Source: Companilactobacillus huachuanensis
Lineage (GTDB): Bacteria; Bacillota; Bacilli; Lactobacillales; Lactobacillaceae
Length of the DNA stretch: 64,000 bases
Reading direction: 5' to 3'
Assembly (NCBI RefSeq): GCF_005404815.1
Contig: NZ_BJDF01000002.1
Coordinates: forward strand, 186,001-250,000
Numbering within the stretch: position 1 is the first letter of the stretch; each line of letters starts with the position of its first letter. The notes under the pieces were generated by a model that was not told where the DNA came from, ran no database searches, and saw only the letters and a program-made list of their open reading frames with translations. Made by a program: the position numbers and the translations under genes. This document shows positions 1 to 9,153 of this stretch, piece after piece.

Positions 1-590
1 TTAGCCTTATCCAAAGGCACTGAGTACTTGCCATCAGGAATATCATCCTTCATTGAACGATATAGTTTCAAATTCTCCATAAATAACACTGGATCATTAT
101 TTTCAACTGATGAAATCAACAGACCTTTAGCATCATATGGATTACTTGGCATAACTACACGTAATCCTGGAATTCCAGTAAAGAAGTTTTCCAAATTATC
201 AGCGTGCATTTCAGCTGTATGTGTCCCCCCACCATAAGGTGTTCTAATTGTTACAGGAGCATTCTTCATGCCATCAAATCTGAAACGCATTCTAGCCAAT
301 TGACCAGCAATTTGATCAACAGCTTCAAATGAAAATCCCATAAATTGAATTTCAGGAATTGGACGCCAACCAGTTAAACCTAAACCAGTTGCTAAGCCCA
401 AAATACCTGATTCAGCTAATGGAGTATCGAAGACACGGTCTTCACCATATTTTTCTTGGAGCCCTTGAGTAGTTCTGAAAACGCCACCGTTTTTACCAAC
501 ATCTTCACCGAAGATCAATGTTTTTGGATCGTCTTCCAGAACAATGTCTAAGGCATCTGTAATTGCTTGAATATAAGTTTTCTTAGCCAT
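1..590 (-). CDS. pdhB: Pyruvate dehydrogenase E1 component, beta subunit (3' end outside window)
   Basis: This is the beta chain of the thiamine-diphosphate E1 enzyme of the pyruvate dehydrogenase complex, which decarboxylates pyruvate and passes the acetyl group to E2 lipoate. The visible 196 codons begin [16 protein letters not shown] and carry the family segments [13 protein letters not shown] and [10 protein letters not shown], followed by the transketolase-type pyrimidine-binding region with [12 protein letters not shown]. The ATG lies 2 bp past the pdhA stop codon, so the two are translationally coupled. The reading frame runs off the left edge, and E2 and E3 genes are expected beyond it. 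Truncation is due to the window, not the gene. Confidence 0.95.
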   Translation of the reverse strand, partial: MAKKTYIQAITDALDIVLEDDPKTLIFGEDVGKNGGVFRTTQGLQEKYGEDRVFDTPLAESGILGLATGLGLTGWRPIPEIQFMGFSFEAVDQIAGQLARMRFRFDGMKNAPVTIRTPYGGGTHTAEMHADNLENFFTGIPGLRVVMPSNPYDAKGLLISSVENNDPVLFMENLKLYRSMKDDIPDGKYSVPLDKA

Positions 591-592
591 CT

Positions 593-1696
593 TTACTTCG
601 ACTCCTTTGCTTCAAATTTATCGATTTCTTGTTTCATTTCTGGGGTTGGAATCTCAAATGTACGTTTCAACATATCAGAAACCTTATCAGCAGGAACATC
701 ATCGGCCTCTTTGATAGCTTCTTTAAATGATGCTTTGTAATCATCAACTAATTTATCTTCTTGTTCCTCTGACCAAAGTCCCTTATCTTCAAGAACTTTT
801 CTTAAGCGGATCAATGGGTCCTTTTCAAACCAAGGTTGTTCTTGTTCCTTAGTTCTGTAACGTTTAGGATCATCACCTGCACTTGAGTGAGCTCCAAAAC
901 GATATGTTAAAGTTTCAATCAAGACTGGTCCATTGCCAGCTACCATATAATCACGTGCGGCTTTGGCAACTGCATAACAAGCTAAGATATCCATCCCATC
1001 AACTTGAACACTAGGAATACCCGCAGCGACGGCCTTTTGAGCTAATGTAGGGGCAGCAGTTTGTTTAACACGAGGCGTTGAAATCGCAAAGCCATTGTTT
1101 TGAACAATAAAGAGCACTGGTGCTTGATATGCTCCAGCAAAGTTCATTCCCTCATAACTGTCACCTTGAGAAGTACCACCATCACCTGTATATGTGAAAG
1201 CAATAGTATCCTCTTCTTTATTCTTTTTGATACCTAGTCCAACACCAGCAGCTTCAACATAAGCAGCACCGATAATAATTTGGGGCATCATGGAACGAGC
1301 CTTAAACTTGTTTCCGACGACATGACCTCTTGACCAAAGATATGCTTCAGTTACGGTTGCACCATGTTGAATCAATTGAGGAACATCACGATAAGCGGGC
1401 AACAAATAATCTTGTTTCTTCATTGCCAAAACAGTTCCCATCTCGGAAGCCTCTTCACCTTCAGTTGGTGCATAGAATCCCATCCGTCCTTGACGTGAAA
1501 AGTTCATTGTTTGTTCGTGTAATGCACGCTCCCAAACCATCTTCTTCATAAATTCAACCAAATCATCATCTGAAAAAGTATCAAAGATCTCTTGATCTGT
1601 TATTTCAGCATTTTCATTCAAAACTTGAATAGGTTTTGAAACATTCGATAAGTCATTTTTAATTGCTTCAAAATCAACAATTGGTTTATTTGCCAT
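593..1696 (-). CDS. pdhA: Pyruvate dehydrogenase E1 component, alpha subunit
   Basis: The 367-residue product is the thiamine-diphosphate-binding alpha chain of E1. It contains the diagnostic TDP motif starting at [10 protein letters not shown] around residue 170 and ending in the QNNGFAIST segment, and the phosphorylation-loop-like stretch [16 protein letters not shown] near residue 270. Length is normal for Gram-positive PdhA. The start ATG has AAAGGA about 9 nt upstream. It is the first gene of the operon with pdhB directly behind it. A near-consensus cre site lies in the leader, so carbon catabolite control is plausible. A branched-chain 2-oxoacid E1 is the main alternative but fits less well. 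Confidence 0.95.
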   Translation of the reverse strand: MANKPIVDFEAIKNDLSNVSKPIQVLNENAEITDQEIFDTFSDDDLVEFMKKMVWERALHEQTMNFSRQGRMGFYAPTEGEEASEMGTVLAMKKQDYLLPAYRDVPQLIQHGATVTEAYLWSRGHVVGNKFKARSMMPQIIIGAAYVEAAGVGLGIKKNKEEDTIAFTYTGDGGTSQGDSYEGMNFAGAYQAPVLFIVQNNGFAISTPRVKQTAAPTLAQKAVAAGIPSVQVDGMDILACYAVAKAARDYMVAGNGPVLIETLTYRFGAHSSAGDDPKRYRTKEQEQPWFEKDPLIRLRKVLEDKGLWSEEQEDKLVDDYKASFKEAIKEADDVPADKVSDMLKRTFEIPTPEMKQEIDKFEAKESK

Positions 1697-1739
1697 TCTT
1701 CACAGTCCTTTCATAAAAAAACTCATCCCTTGTGAATAC

Positions 1740-1753
1740 TGTAAGGGCTTTCA
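1740..1753. promoter_or_regulatory. Candidate CcpA cre site in the pdhA leader
   Basis: The sequence TGTAAGGGCTTTCA matches the palindromic cre consensus TGWAARCGYTWNCW at 13 of 14 positions; the deviation is in the central CG. It lies 44 bp upstream of the pdhA start. A possible sigma-A promoter (TTGTTT, 16 bp, TAGACT on the minus strand) lies just upstream, so the site would sit near or downstream of the transcription start, a roadblock position. This is inference from motif matching only. Confidence 0.45.
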
Positions 1754-1847
1754 TATAATTTTAGTCTATCATTGATCTACCAAAAAACAAGTAGTTTAGG
1801 CGTTCCGCAATCAAAAAAAAATTAAATAATGATTGTGAAAATGATAA

Positions 1848-2846
1848 CTATTTATCTAAATCTATTTCATTTTCAGACGTACCATTTTTGAGTTCATCAA
1901 CCATCGAATCCAAGGAGATCGTTGCCATATTCTTTACTGCCTTAGTCGTGTAAAAGGCGATATGTGGCGTTAGAATAAACCTAGGACTCTTAATAACTAG
2001 TTCCAGCAATTCATCTGATAATCCTTCATCAGTTAAATCATTGTTAAAAATACCAACTTCATTTTCATAAACATCCATAACAGCACCGTAAAGTTTCCCT
2101 GACGCTACAGCCTCATAAAGATCTTTGGTATTAATCAAATCACCACGGGCGGTATTAATTACGATAGCATCGTCTTTCATTTCTGAAATTGATTGGCTAT
2201 TAATTACGGTATGCCCCTTGCCTAAACTTGGAATATGTAAAGTTACCACGTCTGATTCCTTCAATAAAGTGTCAAGACTATCAACGTAAAGTCCTTCTTT
2301 TTCAATTTCGGAATTGTGAAATTTATCGAAAGCAATGACTTTTGCGCCAAATCCTTGATAAATTTTAATTGCTGCTTGACCAATTCTTCCGGTACCAGCA
2401 ACACCAACGGTCAATTGATTCAATTCACGTCCAATATCTGGTACCCAGCGAAAATCGTGTTGATCGACTTTTCTAATCATATGTTTCATATTTCTCAAGA
2501 GTGCCATCAAACCAGTAACTGAATACTCAGCGATTGCCTCTGGTGAATAGCTTGGTACATTGGTTAAACGAATCTTATTTTTCTTCAAAGCTTCAATAGG
2601 AACATTATCGACCCCAACGTTTCGCAACGAAATGACATGAATCCCATATTCATTCATCGTGTCAAAAATCTTTTCATCATATGGCAATTGTTGATAAGCA
2701 ACGATTCCATCGAATCCCTGTGCCATTTTGACTGTTTCAGGGGTCAAAAGATCAGTGACAATTTTTACTTCAATGTCGTTGTCCTTTGACCATTCCTGAA
2801 TATACTTTTTCTCATCTTCTCTGACACCAAAATCAATTAACTTCAT
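1848..2846 (-). CDS. ldhD: D-lactate dehydrogenase (D-2-hydroxyacid dehydrogenase family)
   Basis: The 332-residue protein reduces pyruvate to D-lactate with NADH. It shows the family's split catalytic domain, the Rossmann motif GTGRIGQAAIKIYQGFGAKV near residue 152, the NAD-contacting segment INTARGDLINT with the catalytic Arg near residue 235, the Glu in DVYENE and the catalytic His in TPHIAFYT near residue 296. This pattern is typical of lactobacillar D-LDH rather than other D-2-hydroxyacid dehydrogenases, although D-hydroxyisocaproate dehydrogenase is a close relative. A strong ribosome-binding site, TTGGAGG, precedes the ATG. It is monocistronic, with its own promoter and a cre candidate upstream. 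Confidence 0.85.
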   Translation of the reverse strand: MKLIDFGVREDEKKYIQEWSKDNDIEVKIVTDLLTPETVKMAQGFDGIVAYQQLPYDEKIFDTMNEYGIHVISLRNVGVDNVPIEALKKNKIRLTNVPSYSPEAIAEYSVTGLMALLRNMKHMIRKVDQHDFRWVPDIGRELNQLTVGVAGTGRIGQAAIKIYQGFGAKVIAFDKFHNSEIEKEGLYVDSLDTLLKESDVVTLHIPSLGKGHTVINSQSISEMKDDAIVINTARGDLINTKDLYEAVASGKLYGAVMDVYENEVGIFNNDLTDEGLSDELLELVIKSPRFILTPHIAFYTTKAVKNMATISLDSMVDELKNGTSENEIDLDK

Positions 2847-2883
2847 CTAGTTAGCCTCCAATGATACGAATTTATGTAACCTT

Positions 2884-2898
2884 ATGAAATCGGTAACA
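2884..2898. promoter_or_regulatory. Candidate CcpA cre site upstream of ldhD
   Basis: The 15-mer ATGAAATCGGTAACA fits every constrained position of WTGNAANCGNWNNCW, including the central CG. It begins about 13 bp downstream of the predicted -10 box of the ldhD promoter, so it would overlap the start of the transcript. CcpA is the established global carbon regulator in lactobacilli; binding here is inferred. Confidence 0.5.
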
Positions 2899-2910
2899 TA
2901 TACACCTAAC

Positions 2911-2940
2911 ATTTTATCATTTTAGCGATTATTATCACAA
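2911..2940 (-). promoter_or_regulatory. Predicted sigma-A promoter of ldhD
   Basis: On the minus strand TTGTGA (complement of 2935-2940) and TAAAAT (complement of 2911-2916) are separated by 18 bp. The spacing and the AT-rich context suit a vegetative promoter reading into ldhD. Confidence 0.55.
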
Positions 2941-2978
2941 AGATATAACCTTATAAAAATCAAGTTTAAATTTGGCGT

Positions 2979-3169
2979 GCCGCTTTCTGGTGTGAGTGAT
3001 TCCGCCGCTGTGGGACCGGCTCGAGCCAAAGTGCGGTCTCAATCCTCGCTTTTGGACTTCGAGAAAACCACTCGAATTTCAAAAGACGTCTTGTGCTGTA
3101 AGAACGGGAAAATCACCCGTCCTAACACCACTGCCACTGCTGGCTGCATCACTCACACCAGAAAGCTAG
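2979..3169 (+). repeat. Structured palindromic element, near-complete core, forward orientation
   Basis: This 191-bp unit begins GCCG and ends CTAG. The outer arms CTTTCTGGTGTGAGTGAT and ATCACTCACACCAGAAAG are exact reverse complements. Inside are the conserved GGGACCGG segment, a second hairpin closed by TTTTGGACTTCGAG against CTCGAATTTCAAAAG, and a third hairpin with TGTAAGAACGGG facing CCCGTCCTAACA. It lies between the divergent ldhD and def genes, 226 bp from an oppositely oriented copy. The open frame across it is a by-product of the palindrome. Confidence 0.85.
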
Positions 3170-3270
3170 ATAATTTTTTATGGCTTGATATAAATGATAT
3201 TACGAAAATAATTGTTGATTTTTTTACGATAACTATTGCTGTTAAAGGCCTAAAGCTAACTTAATTTAAA

Positions 3271-3608
3271 TAACTGAAGGTTGAAAAGTGAAAAAGTAAT
3301 ATAAACAGTGCTCTGATAGTCCTAAAGTAAATTTATTTACCAATTTATTTAAATAGCAAAAGATAACAATTAGACATTCGTATTATTAAAAAACTAGTTG
3401 GAAGAGCTGATTAGTATTCATTTGTGCCGAAAGTGACGTTAGAACTTCACCATTACACCACCAGGCGCATTGAAGAATCGCAAGTTTTGCTAGGTTTCAA
3501 ACAACCTAAGGTTCGAGACCACTCTTTGGCTCGGGCCATTTCGCGCAACAATTGAATACTATCAGCTTTGGAATCAGCATAATTAACTAAACTTTCAGTC
3601 TTTAGTTA
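3271..3608 (-). repeat. Long composite repeat with terminal inverted repeats and reverse-oriented core
   Basis: The unit is about 338 bp. Its ends are TAACTGAAGGTTGAAAAG at the left and ACTTTCAGTCTTTAGTTA at the right, which are imperfect reverse complements. The structured core occupies about 3395-3579 and is somewhat degenerate, with the usual GGCTCGGGCC segment still visible. An AT-rich stretch of about 105 bp separates the left terminal repeat from the core, as in the copies at 9797 and 52504. The remaining sequence from 3609 to 3707 shows nothing else I can name; a TATAAT box at 3708-3713 may belong to def. Confidence 0.8.
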
Positions 3609-3759
3609 AATTTTAAAACATTGAAGCTGCACACTTCATAGAACGCTTTCTTTAACAAAACCAGTAAATTTTTTGTCATTTATTTCTATTTTCAGAGAAA
3701 AATAATCTATAATAGATATACTAAGGTACTTTTGTACAATCAAACATTTGGAGGAAACT

Positions 3760-4320
3760 ATGTATTTTATGAAAGATATCGTCCGTGATGGCGATCCCGT
3801 TTTAAGAAAAGTTGCTAAAGAGGTTCAATTTCCACTGAGTGACGATGACAAAGCATTGGCCGCCAATATGATGGAATATTTAGTTAAAAGTCAAGATGAA
3901 GACTACGCTGAAAAGCATCAACTACGTGCTGGTGTTGGTTTGGCTGCACCTCAAGTTGGCGTTTCAGAAATGATGGCTGCTGTTTTGGTTCCTAACGAAG
4001 ATGACCCTGACAAGCCTTTACTTAAAATTACGTTGATCAATCCTGTTATCGTCAGAAATTCAGTCCAAAAGGCTGCTTTGTCTGAGGGTGAAGGCTGTCT
4101 TTCAGTTGATAAGGATGTCTCAGGCTTTGTTCCACGTGCCGATAGAATCACAATTAAATATGATGACTTTGAAGGTAACTCACAAACAATGCGTGTTAGA
4201 GATTACCCTGCTATCGTTTGCCAACATGAAATTGATCATTTAAATGGTCACCTATACTATGACAAGATCAGTAAAACTGCACCATTCGATCTTGACCCAA
4301 GTACCGTCGTTATTTCGTAA
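3760..4320 (+). CDS. def: Peptide deformylase
   Basis: The enzyme removes the N-formyl group from nascent proteins at the ribosome. All three family motifs are present: [11 protein letters not shown] (motif 1), EGCLSV with the metal-binding Cys (motif 2), and HEIDHLNG with the two metal-binding His and catalytic Glu (motif 3). The 186-residue product is the longer Gram-positive type II form. I start at the ATG at 3760 because TTTGGAGGAAACT forms its ribosome-binding site; an in-frame TTG four codons upstream lies inside that site. The gene stands alone on the plus strand after the repeat cluster. Confidence 0.95.
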   Translation: MYFMKDIVRDGDPVLRKVAKEVQFPLSDDDKALAANMMEYLVKSQDEDYAEKHQLRAGVGLAAPQVGVSEMMAAVLVPNEDDPDKPLLKITLINPVIVRNSVQKAALSEGEGCLSVDKDVSGFVPRADRITIKYDDFEGNSQTMRVRDYPAIVCQHEIDHLNGHLYYDKISKTAPFDLDPSTVVIS

Positions 4321-4456
4321 TATCGTTGTCAGTATACTTACCCTATTAGATATGGTAGAATTGTGCTATCTATTGATTACTGCACAAATGGACTGGAAAA
4401 AACGTCAAATGAAACTGACTTGTTTCATTTAATTCGATTAAAGGAGAAATTTAATA

Positions 4457-4669
4457 TTGATTTATAAAGTTTTATATCAAACAAGTGAACTAGACAACCC
4501 CCGTCGTGAATTTACACATTCACTTTACGTGGACGCAGCTTCAAGTATTGAGGTACGTCAAGCGGTCGAAAAAAACACCGACTACGAAATTGAATTTATT
4601 CAGGAACTCGATGAGCAACATTTAGAGTACGAGAAAAAGAATCCTGATTTTAAATTAACGGAGTTTTAA
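4457..4669 (+). CDS. rpoY: RNA polymerase epsilon subunit (RpoY, YkzG family)
   Basis: This 70-residue acidic protein matches the small epsilon subunit found only in Firmicutes RNA polymerase. It begins with the family-like IYKVLYQTSELDNPRREFT and ends in an acidic, Tyr-containing tail. Its placement directly in front of rnjA, only 3 bp away, is the classic conserved arrangement. The start appears to be TTG at 4457, with AAGGAG 10 nt upstream; no ATG is available nearby. Function is assigned from family and synteny. Confidence 0.88.
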   Translation: MIYKVLYQTSELDNPRREFTHSLYVDAASSIEVRQAVEKNTDYEIEFIQELDEQHLEYEKKNPDFKLTEF

Positions 4670-4672
4670 TTA

Positions 4673-6367
4673 ATGTCGTTTAAAGTAAAAAATAATGAAG
4701 TTGCTGTTTTTGCCATCGGGGGCCTTGGCGAAATCGGTAAAAATATGTACGGAGTTCAATATCAAGACGAATTGATCGTTATTGATGCCGGAATCAAGTT
4801 TCCAGAAGACGAACTTCTTGGAATTGACTATGTCATTTCAGATTACAGTTACTTAGTAGAAAACAAAGATAAGATTAAGGGACTCTTCATCACCCATGGT
4901 CACGAAGATCATATTGGTGGTATTCCTTATTTGCTTCAAGAACTTCCAAATGTTCCAGTTTATGCCGGTCCACTAGCATGTGCATTGATTAAAGGTAAAT
5001 TGGAAGAACATGGTTTACTAAGAACAACTGAAATGCATGTCTTACACGAAGATGATGTTATCAAATTCCCTAAGACAAGTGTTTCATTCTTCAGAACAAC
5101 TCACTCAATCCCTGATACCTTAGGTATTGCTGTTACTACACCTCAAGGAATCATTGTTGAAACTGGTGATTTTAAGTTTGACTTAACTCCAGTTGCCGGA
5201 TTACCTTCACCTAACTTACAAAGAATGGCTGCACTTGGTGCTAAAGGCGTTTTATGTTTACTATCTGATAGTACAAATGCTGAAATCCCAACCTTTTCTA
5301 AGTCAGAACGCTCTGTTGGTTTAACGATTCACCAAATTTTTGAAACAATCCAAGGAAGAATTATCTTCGCTACCTTTGCTTCAAACATTTATCGTATTTC
5401 CCAAGCAGTTGATGCTGCAATCCAACAAGGTCGTAAAATCGCAGTCTTTGGACGAAGTATGGAAGGTGCAATCGAAAATGGTCGTGAATTAGGATACTTG
5501 AATATCCCTGATGACATGTTGATTGATCCTCATGCTCTGAACAAAACACCTGCTAGTGAAACTTTGATTCTATGTACTGGTTCACAAGGTGAGCCATTAG
5601 CTGCCTTGAGTCGAATTGCTAACGGTACCCACAGACAAATTACAATTCAACCAGGCGACACGGTTATTTTCTCAAGTAATCCTATCCCTGGTAACACAAT
5701 CAGTGTTAACCACTTGATCAACCAACTTTCTGAAGCTGGTGCTGAAGTCATTCATGGTAAAGTTAACAATATCCATGCTTCTGGTCACGGTGGTCAAGAG
5801 GAACAAGAATTAATGCTCCGCTTGATGAAGCCTAAATTCTTCATGCCAATTCACGGTGAATACCGAATGTTGAAGATTCACACCGAGTTAGCTGAATTGT
5901 GTGACGTGCCACAAGATCACTCCTTCCTATTGGAAAATGGTGATGTCTTGGCACTTACAAAAGATACAGCTCATGTAGCTGGTCACTTCCCTGCTGGCGA
6001 TGTTTACGTCGATGGCAAGGGCGTTGGTGATATCGGTAATGTTGTTATCCACGATCGTCAAGTTCTTTCTGAAGAAGGAATGGTCGTAGTTGTAGCAACA
6101 ATTGATTATCAAAAACATATTGTCTTAGCAGGCCCAGATATCTTGTCACGTGGATTCGTCTACATGCGTGAGTCTGGCGAATTGATCAACCAAGCACAAA
6201 AACGTGTCTTCCACTTGATCAAGAATGCTTTTGATAATGACGATACTGAAAAAGTTACTGAAGCAACCTTGAAACGTGTCATCATTGAAGGACTACAAGA
6301 ATTCTTGTACAAACGTACAGCTAGAAATCCTGTCATCTTACCAATGTTAATAGGAACCTCAATCTAA
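4673..6367 (+). CDS. rnjA: Ribonuclease J1
   Basis: The 564-residue protein is a metallo-beta-lactamase/beta-CASP ribonuclease with 5'-to-3' exonuclease and endonuclease activity, central to mRNA decay and rRNA maturation. The zinc motif HGHEDHIGG lies near residue 75, followed by GDFKFD, the SDSTNAE segment, the beta-CASP His motif in NIHASGHGG and the late motif MPIHGEYRM. Length is typical. It overlaps nothing, follows rpoY by 3 bp and ends in a strong intrinsic terminator. The HASGHGG and PIHGE motifs separate it from other metallo-hydrolases. Confidence 0.95.
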   Translation: MSFKVKNNEVAVFAIGGLGEIGKNMYGVQYQDELIVIDAGIKFPEDELLGIDYVISDYSYLVENKDKIKGLFITHGHEDHIGGIPYLLQELPNVPVYAGPLACALIKGKLEEHGLLRTTEMHVLHEDDVIKFPKTSVSFFRTTHSIPDTLGIAVTTPQGIIVETGDFKFDLTPVAGLPSPNLQRMAALGAKGVLCLLSDSTNAEIPTFSKSERSVGLTIHQIFETIQGRIIFATFASNIYRISQAVDAAIQQGRKIAVFGRSMEGAIENGRELGYLNIPDDMLIDPHALNKTPASETLILCTGSQGEPLAALSRIANGTHRQITIQPGDTVIFSSNPIPGNTISVNHLINQLSEAGAEVIHGKVNNIHASGHGGQEEQELMLRLMKPKFFMPIHGEYRMLKIHTELAELCDVPQDHSFLLENGDVLALTKDTAHVAGHFPAGDVYVDGKGVGDIGNVVIHDRQVLSEEGMVVVVATIDYQKHIVLAGPDILSRGFVYMRESGELINQAQKRVFHLIKNAFDNDDTEKVTEATLKRVIIEGLQEFLYKRTARNPVILPMLIGTSI

Positions 6368-6392
6368 AGAAGATCAATTGATCTTCTTTTTT
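6366..6392 (+). terminator. Intrinsic terminator of rnjA
   Basis: AAAGAAGATCAATTGATCTTC is a perfect palindromic stem followed by TTTTTT. It overlaps the last base pairs of the rnjA stop region. Confidence 0.9.
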
Positions 6393-6407
6393 GTTTTGGC
6401 AGTCTTT

Positions 6408-6480
6408 CCGTCTCAGGCTGCCTATTGACTTGCTGTGAGTATCGGTCTTTGCTGAATCAGTACTGGCAATCTGAGACTAG
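6408..6480. repeat. Possible scar of the structured palindromic element
   Basis: CCGTCTCAGGCTGCC at the left pairs imperfectly with GGCAATCTGAGACTAG at the right. The end sequences resemble the GCCGTCTCCAG and GACTAG ends of the main family, but the inner hairpins are absent. It lies just after the rnjA terminator, a position favoured by other copies. Confidence 0.4.
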
Positions 6481-6608
6481 TGTATTTTTTATTATGAATA
6501 TTGTTATATAATTAAGAATATTCATTGCACCATCCGTATAAATTCTAATAACTTCGTCGATAGAACTATAAATATCCTGTTGACCGTAGTTAAATTAAGG
6601 GTATTTAA

Positions 6609-7559
6609 ATGACTAAAATAAGTAAAATTGAAATAATTCTCAATTATCATGCTGGTAATGGGCATGCTAAACGTACTTGTAACAAGGTGACTGACTTTCT
6701 CAATCAAATCAGTTTAGATTATGAAATTCATCCAACTAAAAAAGATGGTGATGGGGTCAGGATTGCTAAAGAGTTGGCCAATAAGCACGAACAAAATATT
6801 AGAATTGTCGTCATTGGCGGCGATGGGACTTTGAACCAGTGTGTTAACGGTGTAAAAGAATCAAGTTTTCCTGACACTCCTCTCGGTTATATTCCGGGCG
6901 GCTCTGGTAACGATTTTAATCGTGGAATTAAATTAGCCATCAAAGATCCTGTTATTTTAATGCAAGCCATTCTTTCTCTCGAACAACCACGCAAAATTGA
7001 CGTCGGGAAAGCTGTTGGATCCAATTTCTCACATTACTTCATCAATAATATTGGAATCGGCTTTGATGCTAGTACAGTCTATTACACGAATCATTCATCG
7101 CGAAAAGAATTTCTCAACAAATTGCAAATGGGCACCCTCGCCTATTTAACTAACCTCTTGAAAGCCATTAAACGACAACCTGCCTTTAAATTAGATGTCG
7201 ACTACGGCCCACAGAAAAAACATTTTGATTCAGCTTATATCGTTGTTGCCACTAATCACCCCTACTTTGGCGGTGGCTTTGCCATTGATCCGACAGCAAC
7301 CCCATTTAATCATCATTTAAACTTGGTTGTGGTTAGAAAGATAACTGGTTTGACCTTTGCAAAATTATTAACAAAATTAGTAACCGACGGTTCCCATTTG
7401 CAAGATAAAAACGTTTGGCATATTGAACGAACAAATTTCACACTTCACAACACTCCTAAACAGTTTGGACAAATGGACGGTGAAGAATTGGACAAGCATG
7501 AATTCGATTTACATTTTAAGGTTGACCAACACCCATTCTGGTTACCAGTTAAAGAGTAA
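6609..7559 (+). CDS. Diacylglycerol kinase family lipid kinase
   Basis: The 316-residue protein has the DagK/YegS fold. The N-terminal catalytic domain carries ILNYHAGNG near residue 11, the nucleotide-binding loop IGGDGTLNQ near residue 74 and GGSGNDFNRG near residue 98. The C-terminal half is the beta-sandwich domain ending near QMDGEE. Known members phosphorylate diacylglycerol, undecaprenol-like lipids or sphingoid bases, so the exact substrate is uncertain; recycling of diacylglycerol from lipoteichoic acid synthesis is the usual Gram-positive role. The ribosome-binding site is weak (AAGGG). The gene ends in its own terminator and stands alone. Confidence 0.82.
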   Translation: MTKISKIEIILNYHAGNGHAKRTCNKVTDFLNQISLDYEIHPTKKDGDGVRIAKELANKHEQNIRIVVIGGDGTLNQCVNGVKESSFPDTPLGYIPGGSGNDFNRGIKLAIKDPVILMQAILSLEQPRKIDVGKAVGSNFSHYFINNIGIGFDASTVYYTNHSSRKEFLNKLQMGTLAYLTNLLKAIKRQPAFKLDVDYGPQKKHFDSAYIVVATNHPYFGGGFAIDPTATPFNHHLNLVVVRKITGLTFAKLLTKLVTDGSHLQDKNVWHIERTNFTLHNTPKQFGQMDGEELDKHEFDLHFKVDQHPFWLPVKE

Positions 7560-7618
7560 AAAAAAGTGCCCCATAATTATTAGACGATTAAATCTAATAG
7601 TTACGAGGCACTTTTTTT
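7559..7618. terminator. Bidirectional intrinsic terminator after the lipid kinase gene
   Basis: AAAAAAAGTGCC pairs with GGCACTTTTTTT and an inner ATTATTAGA pairs with TCTAATAGT. A T-run on each strand would serve both directions, although the next minus-strand gene ends about 280 bp further on. Confidence 0.85.
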
Positions 7619-7632
7619 AATTAATTACTATC

Positions 7633-7872
7633 GAGGATTAAAAGTCGAAAAACAAATATGATCATTGTTGTTACAGGCTAGCAGGAGCTAATTTTAAGTA
7701 ATCAGAAATCTTCATTTTATTGTTCCTACCATTAAAAAAAATAGTTGTAAGAGCTGAGATTATTCATTTGCAGCGAGGTTCGAGACCTCTCTTTGGCTCG
7801 GGCCGTTCCACGCAGCATATGAATACTTTCAGCTCTGGAAACGGCATAATGCATCAAACTTTCAACTTTTAG
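7633..7872 (-). repeat. Composite repeat with internally deleted core
   Basis: The degenerate left end GAGGATTAAAAGTCGAAA and the right end ACTTTCAACTTTTAG bracket an AT-rich segment and a core at 7742-7845. The core keeps its outer arms (GAGCTGAGATTATTCATTTGC against GCATATGAATACTTTCAGCTC) and the GGTTCGAGACC to GGCTCGGGCC hairpin. It has lost the second and third hairpins, so it is only about 104 bp. It lies between convergent genes and fills the whole gap. Confidence 0.8.
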
Positions 7873-7897
7873 GTATTAAACTAATACACCCCATTAT

Positions 7898-8266
7898 CTA
7901 TGAAATAATAACTTTTAAATCAATAATTTTACCATCATTATCAAATTTATAATAATCAAATCCATGGAGTGAAAACAGCGAACCATCACTCTTCAAACCA
8001 GCAACGACCCATTCAGTCTGATAATTATTATCAACATCCCTGATTTCAAAGAGATGTTTCAATTGTTTATTACGACCAAAAAATAGCCTAAAGAAATCGG
8101 CGACTTCTTTCTTATTTGTTGCGGTTTCATTAATGCCAGATTTGATTTTTGCATCATCGCTAAACAAGTCGATGATTGCCTTTAAGGAATTCATATCACT
8201 TGATGCATAGTCAGACAACTTGAAATACTTTTGAATCGTAATCTTATTCATATCGGTATCAGTCAT
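7898..8266 (-). CDS. SnoaL-like / NTF2-like protein
   Basis: The 122-residue protein has the size and layout of a cone-shaped NTF2-like domain: N-terminal helices including the segment FKLSDYASSDMNSLKAII, a DDAKIKSG strand, and a C-terminal sheet ending in HGFDYYKFDNDGKIIDLKVI, which is typical of SnoaL-type folds. Such proteins can be small enzymes or ligand-binding domains, and nothing visible identifies a substrate. The start has GGAG about 8 nt upstream. It stands alone next to the acetyltransferase gene and faces a repeat at its 3' end. Function is unknown. Confidence 0.6.
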   Translation of the reverse strand: MTDTDMNKITIQKYFKLSDYASSDMNSLKAIIDLFSDDAKIKSGINETATNKKEVADFFRLFFGRNKQLKHLFEIRDVDNNYQTEWVVAGLKSDGSLFSLHGFDYYKFDNDGKIIDLKVIIS

Positions 8267-8357
8267 GTGTTATCTCCAGTCAATGATTAATCATTAATGA
8301 AATTATTGTACCTCGAAATCATTAAAAAAATATCAGCCTATACGACTTGTCACTATT

Positions 8358-8834
8358 TCAAATATTTTTATGATAAATATAAATTTCACCAAATTTTCCA
8401 TGAATTCGTTTGTTCGAATCAACAAAGCCTGCCTTTAAATACAGCTCTTGAGCAGCTATATTAGTCGGATTAACTCCTAAAATCATTCGGTCGACCTTTC
8501 TATAATTAAAATAAACAAATTCAGATAACCTCAATAATGTAATTAAGGCATAGTCACGGCGGCGAAAACGACTGTCAATTGAAAAAGCCTGCAACAAAAT
8601 ATCAGTTTGCGAATCGCCATCAAATAACAATGGCCCATCATCCGTATGTAGACAGAAACATCCAACCAGTCTCTTATTATCAAGAATCATTATTGGTTGC
8701 ATATGGGGATTGATCCGACTTCGCTCAATAATTGATTGTGGACCACCGATATTATCATTTGGTTCCAAGCAATACCCATCAATCATACTTTGCGTAATAT
8801 TATTTCCATCATATTCCTGTAATTTGAGATTCAT
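8358..8834 (-). CDS. GNAT-family N-acetyltransferase
   Basis: The 158-residue product has the GNAT layout. A central strand precedes the acetyl-CoA loop in DSRFRRRDYALITLLRL, where the R-R-x-x-A variant of the Q/RxxGxG/A motif is visible near residue 95, and the late segment NPTNIAAQELYLKAGFVD is the hallmark motif B region. The substrate cannot be predicted. It is monocistronic. The 319-bp gap behind its start holds one repeat scar at 9024-9076 and nothing else I can identify. Confidence 0.75.
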   Translation of the reverse strand: MNLKLQEYDGNNITQSMIDGYCLEPNDNIGGPQSIIERSRINPHMQPIMILDNKRLVGCFCLHTDDGPLLFDGDSQTDILLQAFSIDSRFRRRDYALITLLRLSEFVYFNYRKVDRMILGVNPTNIAAQELYLKAGFVDSNKRIHGKFGEIYIYHKNI

Positions 8835-9023
8835 TTTGACATCACATCCAACAAGAAAAATATCTTATTCATTTTTACCAAGACGATTTTGGAAAAATCA
8901 CCTTAGTACCATGATTATAGTCACCTTCCATTATTTTTAGTATAAATATGATTCCGGATATTTTCCAACCTGAATCTGAAGGTAGAAAACAGCCGAAATA
9001 AATACGTATGGTGCTCGTTAAAT

Positions 9024-9076
9024 ATGGCGTCTCCAGAACTGGAAACGGGTCAATTACTAAACTTTCAATCCTTATC
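9024..9076 (-). repeat. Minimal scar of the composite repeat
   Basis: GCGTCTCCAGAACTGGAAACGG is a short palindrome made of the two core ends joined without any interior, and it is followed by ACTAAACTTTCAATCCTTA, a degenerate copy of the outer terminal inverted repeat. This looks like a decayed or excised element. Confidence 0.6.
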
Positions 9077-9153
9077 TTGTGTCAAAAAAATAGCCTGAAA
9101 CCTTTTAGGCCCAGACTTGGTCTTGCATTCACATATTAATTCCAAAATTTGAA

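Noticed and set aside
2979-3608. Repeated sequence considered as a CRISPR array.
   Set aside because: The repeats are long, palindromic, scattered and not regularly spaced, and no cas genes are present.
4244-4432. Plus-strand frame overlapping the end of def.
   Set aside because: It is a frame shadow of def running into non-coding sequence with no ribosome-binding site.
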